Shown in pieces: positions 62,955 to 64,000 of a stretch of 64,000 bases of DNA. Position 1 is the first letter of the stretch; every line of letters starts with the position of its first letter. A program made the position numbers and the translations under genes. Where the stretch lies: positions 1 through 64,000 of the forward strand of contig CABUIY010000010.1 of assembly GCA_902491765.1 (NCBI GenBank). The letters are read 5' to 3'. The DNA is from an uncultured Collinsella sp. (lineage in GTDB: Bacteria > Actinomycetota > Coriobacteriia > Coriobacteriales > Coriobacteriaceae). A model generated the notes under the pieces. That model was not told where the DNA came from. It was given only the letters and a program-made list of their open reading frames with translations, and did not search any database.

Positions 62955-64000
62955 ATGGGACGTTTTACCAATCCTCGCGATCTGTACTTTGGTGAGGGCG
63001 CTCGCCACGAGGTGAAGAACCTCAAGGGTAAGAAGGCCATCATCGTTTCTGGCGGCAGCTCTATGCGCCGCGGCGGGTTCCTGCAGGACGTTGAGGCCGA
63101 CCTCAAAGAGGCCGGCATGGAGGTCAAGCTGTTCGAGGGCGTCGAGTCCGATCCCTCCATCGAGACCGTCATGAAGGGCGCAGCCGCTATGCGCGACTTC
63201 GAGCCCGACTGGATCGTTGCTATCGGCGGCGGCTCGCCCATCGATGCCGCTAAGGCCATGTGGGTCTTCTACGAGTATCCCGAGGAGTCCTTCGATAACA
63301 TCATCCAGCCGTTCAGCTTCCCCGAGCTGCGTCAGAAGGCTCACTTCTGCGCCATCTCCTCTACCTCCGGCACCGCTACCGAGGTCACTGCCTTCTCCGT
63401 CATCACCGACTACGCCAAGGGCATCAAGTACCCGCTGGCCGACTTCAACATCACTCCTGATGTCGCCATCGTCGACCCCGAGCTCACCTACACCATGCCC
63501 GCCAAGCTGTGCGCTCATACCGGCATGGACGCTCTGACCCACTGCATGGAGGCCTACGTTTCCACCTGCGCCTCTATGTTCACCGACGCCAACGCTCTGC
63601 ACGGCATCCGCGAGATCGTCGAGTGGCTGCCCAAGTCCTATGCTGGCGACCATGAGGCCCGTCAGCACATGCACGAGGCTCAGTGCATCGCCGGTATCGC
63701 CTTCTCCTCGGGCCTGCTCGGCATCGTTCACTCCATGGCTCACAAGACCGGTGCTGCCTTCGAGAACGGTCACATCATCCACGGTGCTGCTAACGCCATG
63801 TACCTGGGCAAGGTCATCCAGTGGAACTCCAAGGACCCGCGTGCTGCCGAGCGTTATGCTTACGTGGCCAAGGAGATCCTGCACCTTCCCGGCGAGACCA
63901 ACGAGGAGCTCATCGCTGCGCTCGTCCAGAAGATCCGCGACCTCAACGACCAGCTCAACATTCCGCAGTCCATCAAGGATTACGCGAATGGTGGCGTGAA
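62955..64000 (+). CDS. Iron-containing alcohol dehydrogenase, cut by the window end
   Basis: First 348 residues present, ATG after TTAGGAGGCAC; the end lies outside. GGGSPIDAAKAM binds NAD(P). The metal ligands are visible in GMDALTHCMEAY (Asp and His), GIVHSMAHK and ENGHIIHGAANAMYLGKV (two His). The sequence looks like a group III butanol/ethanol dehydrogenase that reduces aldehydes during fermentation. Strong codon preference (near-constant GCC, CTC, AAG) points to high expression. Confidence 0.93.
   Translation, partial: MGRFTNPRDLYFGEGARHEVKNLKGKKAIIVSGGSSMRRGGFLQDVEADLKEAGMEVKLFEGVESDPSIETVMKGAAAMRDFEPDWIVAIGGGSPIDAAKAMWVFYEYPEESFDNIIQPFSFPELRQKAHFCAISSTSGTATEVTAFSVITDYAKGIKYPLADFNITPDVAIVDPELTYTMPAKLCAHTGMDALTHCMEAYVSTCASMFTDANALHGIREIVEWLPKSYAGDHEARQHMHEAQCIAGIAFSSGLLGIVHSMAHKTGAAFENGHIIHGAANAMYLGKVIQWNSKDPRAAERYAYVAKEILHLPGETNEELIAALVQKIRDLNDQLNIPQSIKDYANGGV

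Overview
The window looks like a chromosomal piece of a gut coriobacterium, most probably Collinsella or a close relative. This is inferred from the high-GC coding sequence, the actinobacterial MurT/GatD lipid II amidation enzyme, GatCAB, sortase-built pili with LPxTG-like signals, a very large ATPase/BTAD regulator and many short palindromic intergenic repeats. No 16S gene is present, so the genus is an inference. The window is mostly core metabolism with islands of accessory DNA; no complete phage, insertion sequence or CRISPR array is present.

Layout. 90-6312: a multidrug block with a MATE pump, its frameshifted MerR regulator and a heterodimeric ABC exporter. 6362-7668: a gene ending in a Vsr/DUF559-like nuclease domain, bracketed by two copies of a 65-bp inverted-repeat element. 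7801-10162: moaA followed by a moaC-mobB fusion. 10439-12758: an MFS transporter and a HAD phosphatase. 13263-20037: three pilin/adhesin genes, the first with a nine-G tract. 20549-22272: a winged-helix/nucleotidyltransferase pair that separates the pilins from their class C sortase (22384-23352). 23699-27200: gatCAB. 27593-28957: a DUF4143 ATPase behind a 36-bp perfect inverted repeat. 29022-33725: an AraC regulator divergent from a YbtPQ/IrtAB-like ABC pair. 33949-36288: a small PacL-like membrane protein and a P1B-type ATPase. 36431-37296: a PIN toxin-antitoxin pair. 38027-39044: tmRNA, scattered copies of its 3' end and a 62-bp tandem hairpin array. 39131-44075: patatin-like lipase, rplM-rpsI, glmM, a PTS EIIA and nagB. 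44520-47519: a large ATPase/BTAD regulator. 47589-54973: yhbY, a methyltransferase, a UPF0210 gene and a metF - activation domain - metH operon, all on the minus strand. 55399-57486: type III glutamine synthetase. 57935-58011: tRNA-Glu. 58112-62454: a minus-strand operon of two TPR-like proteins and a MurT-GatD fusion. 62955 to the end: an iron-containing alcohol dehydrogenase cut by the window edge.

How the genes work together. Amino-sugar and cell-wall supply (glmM, nagB, MurT-GatD), nitrogen assimilation (glnN, gatCAB) and one-carbon/methionine metabolism (metF, activation domain, metH) are the metabolic themes. The pilus locus is the main surface structure and appears able to switch on and off by tract slippage.

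Most interesting unexplained structure: two long hairpin elements (27206-27345 and 49125-49256) lie just downstream of unrelated genes in the same orientation relative to those genes. They share short internal motifs, but their outer arms differ completely in sequence while staying complementary, as expected of a structured RNA in 3' untranslated regions. Other candidates are the 65-bp elements, the DUF4143 palindrome and the 62-bp hairpin array.
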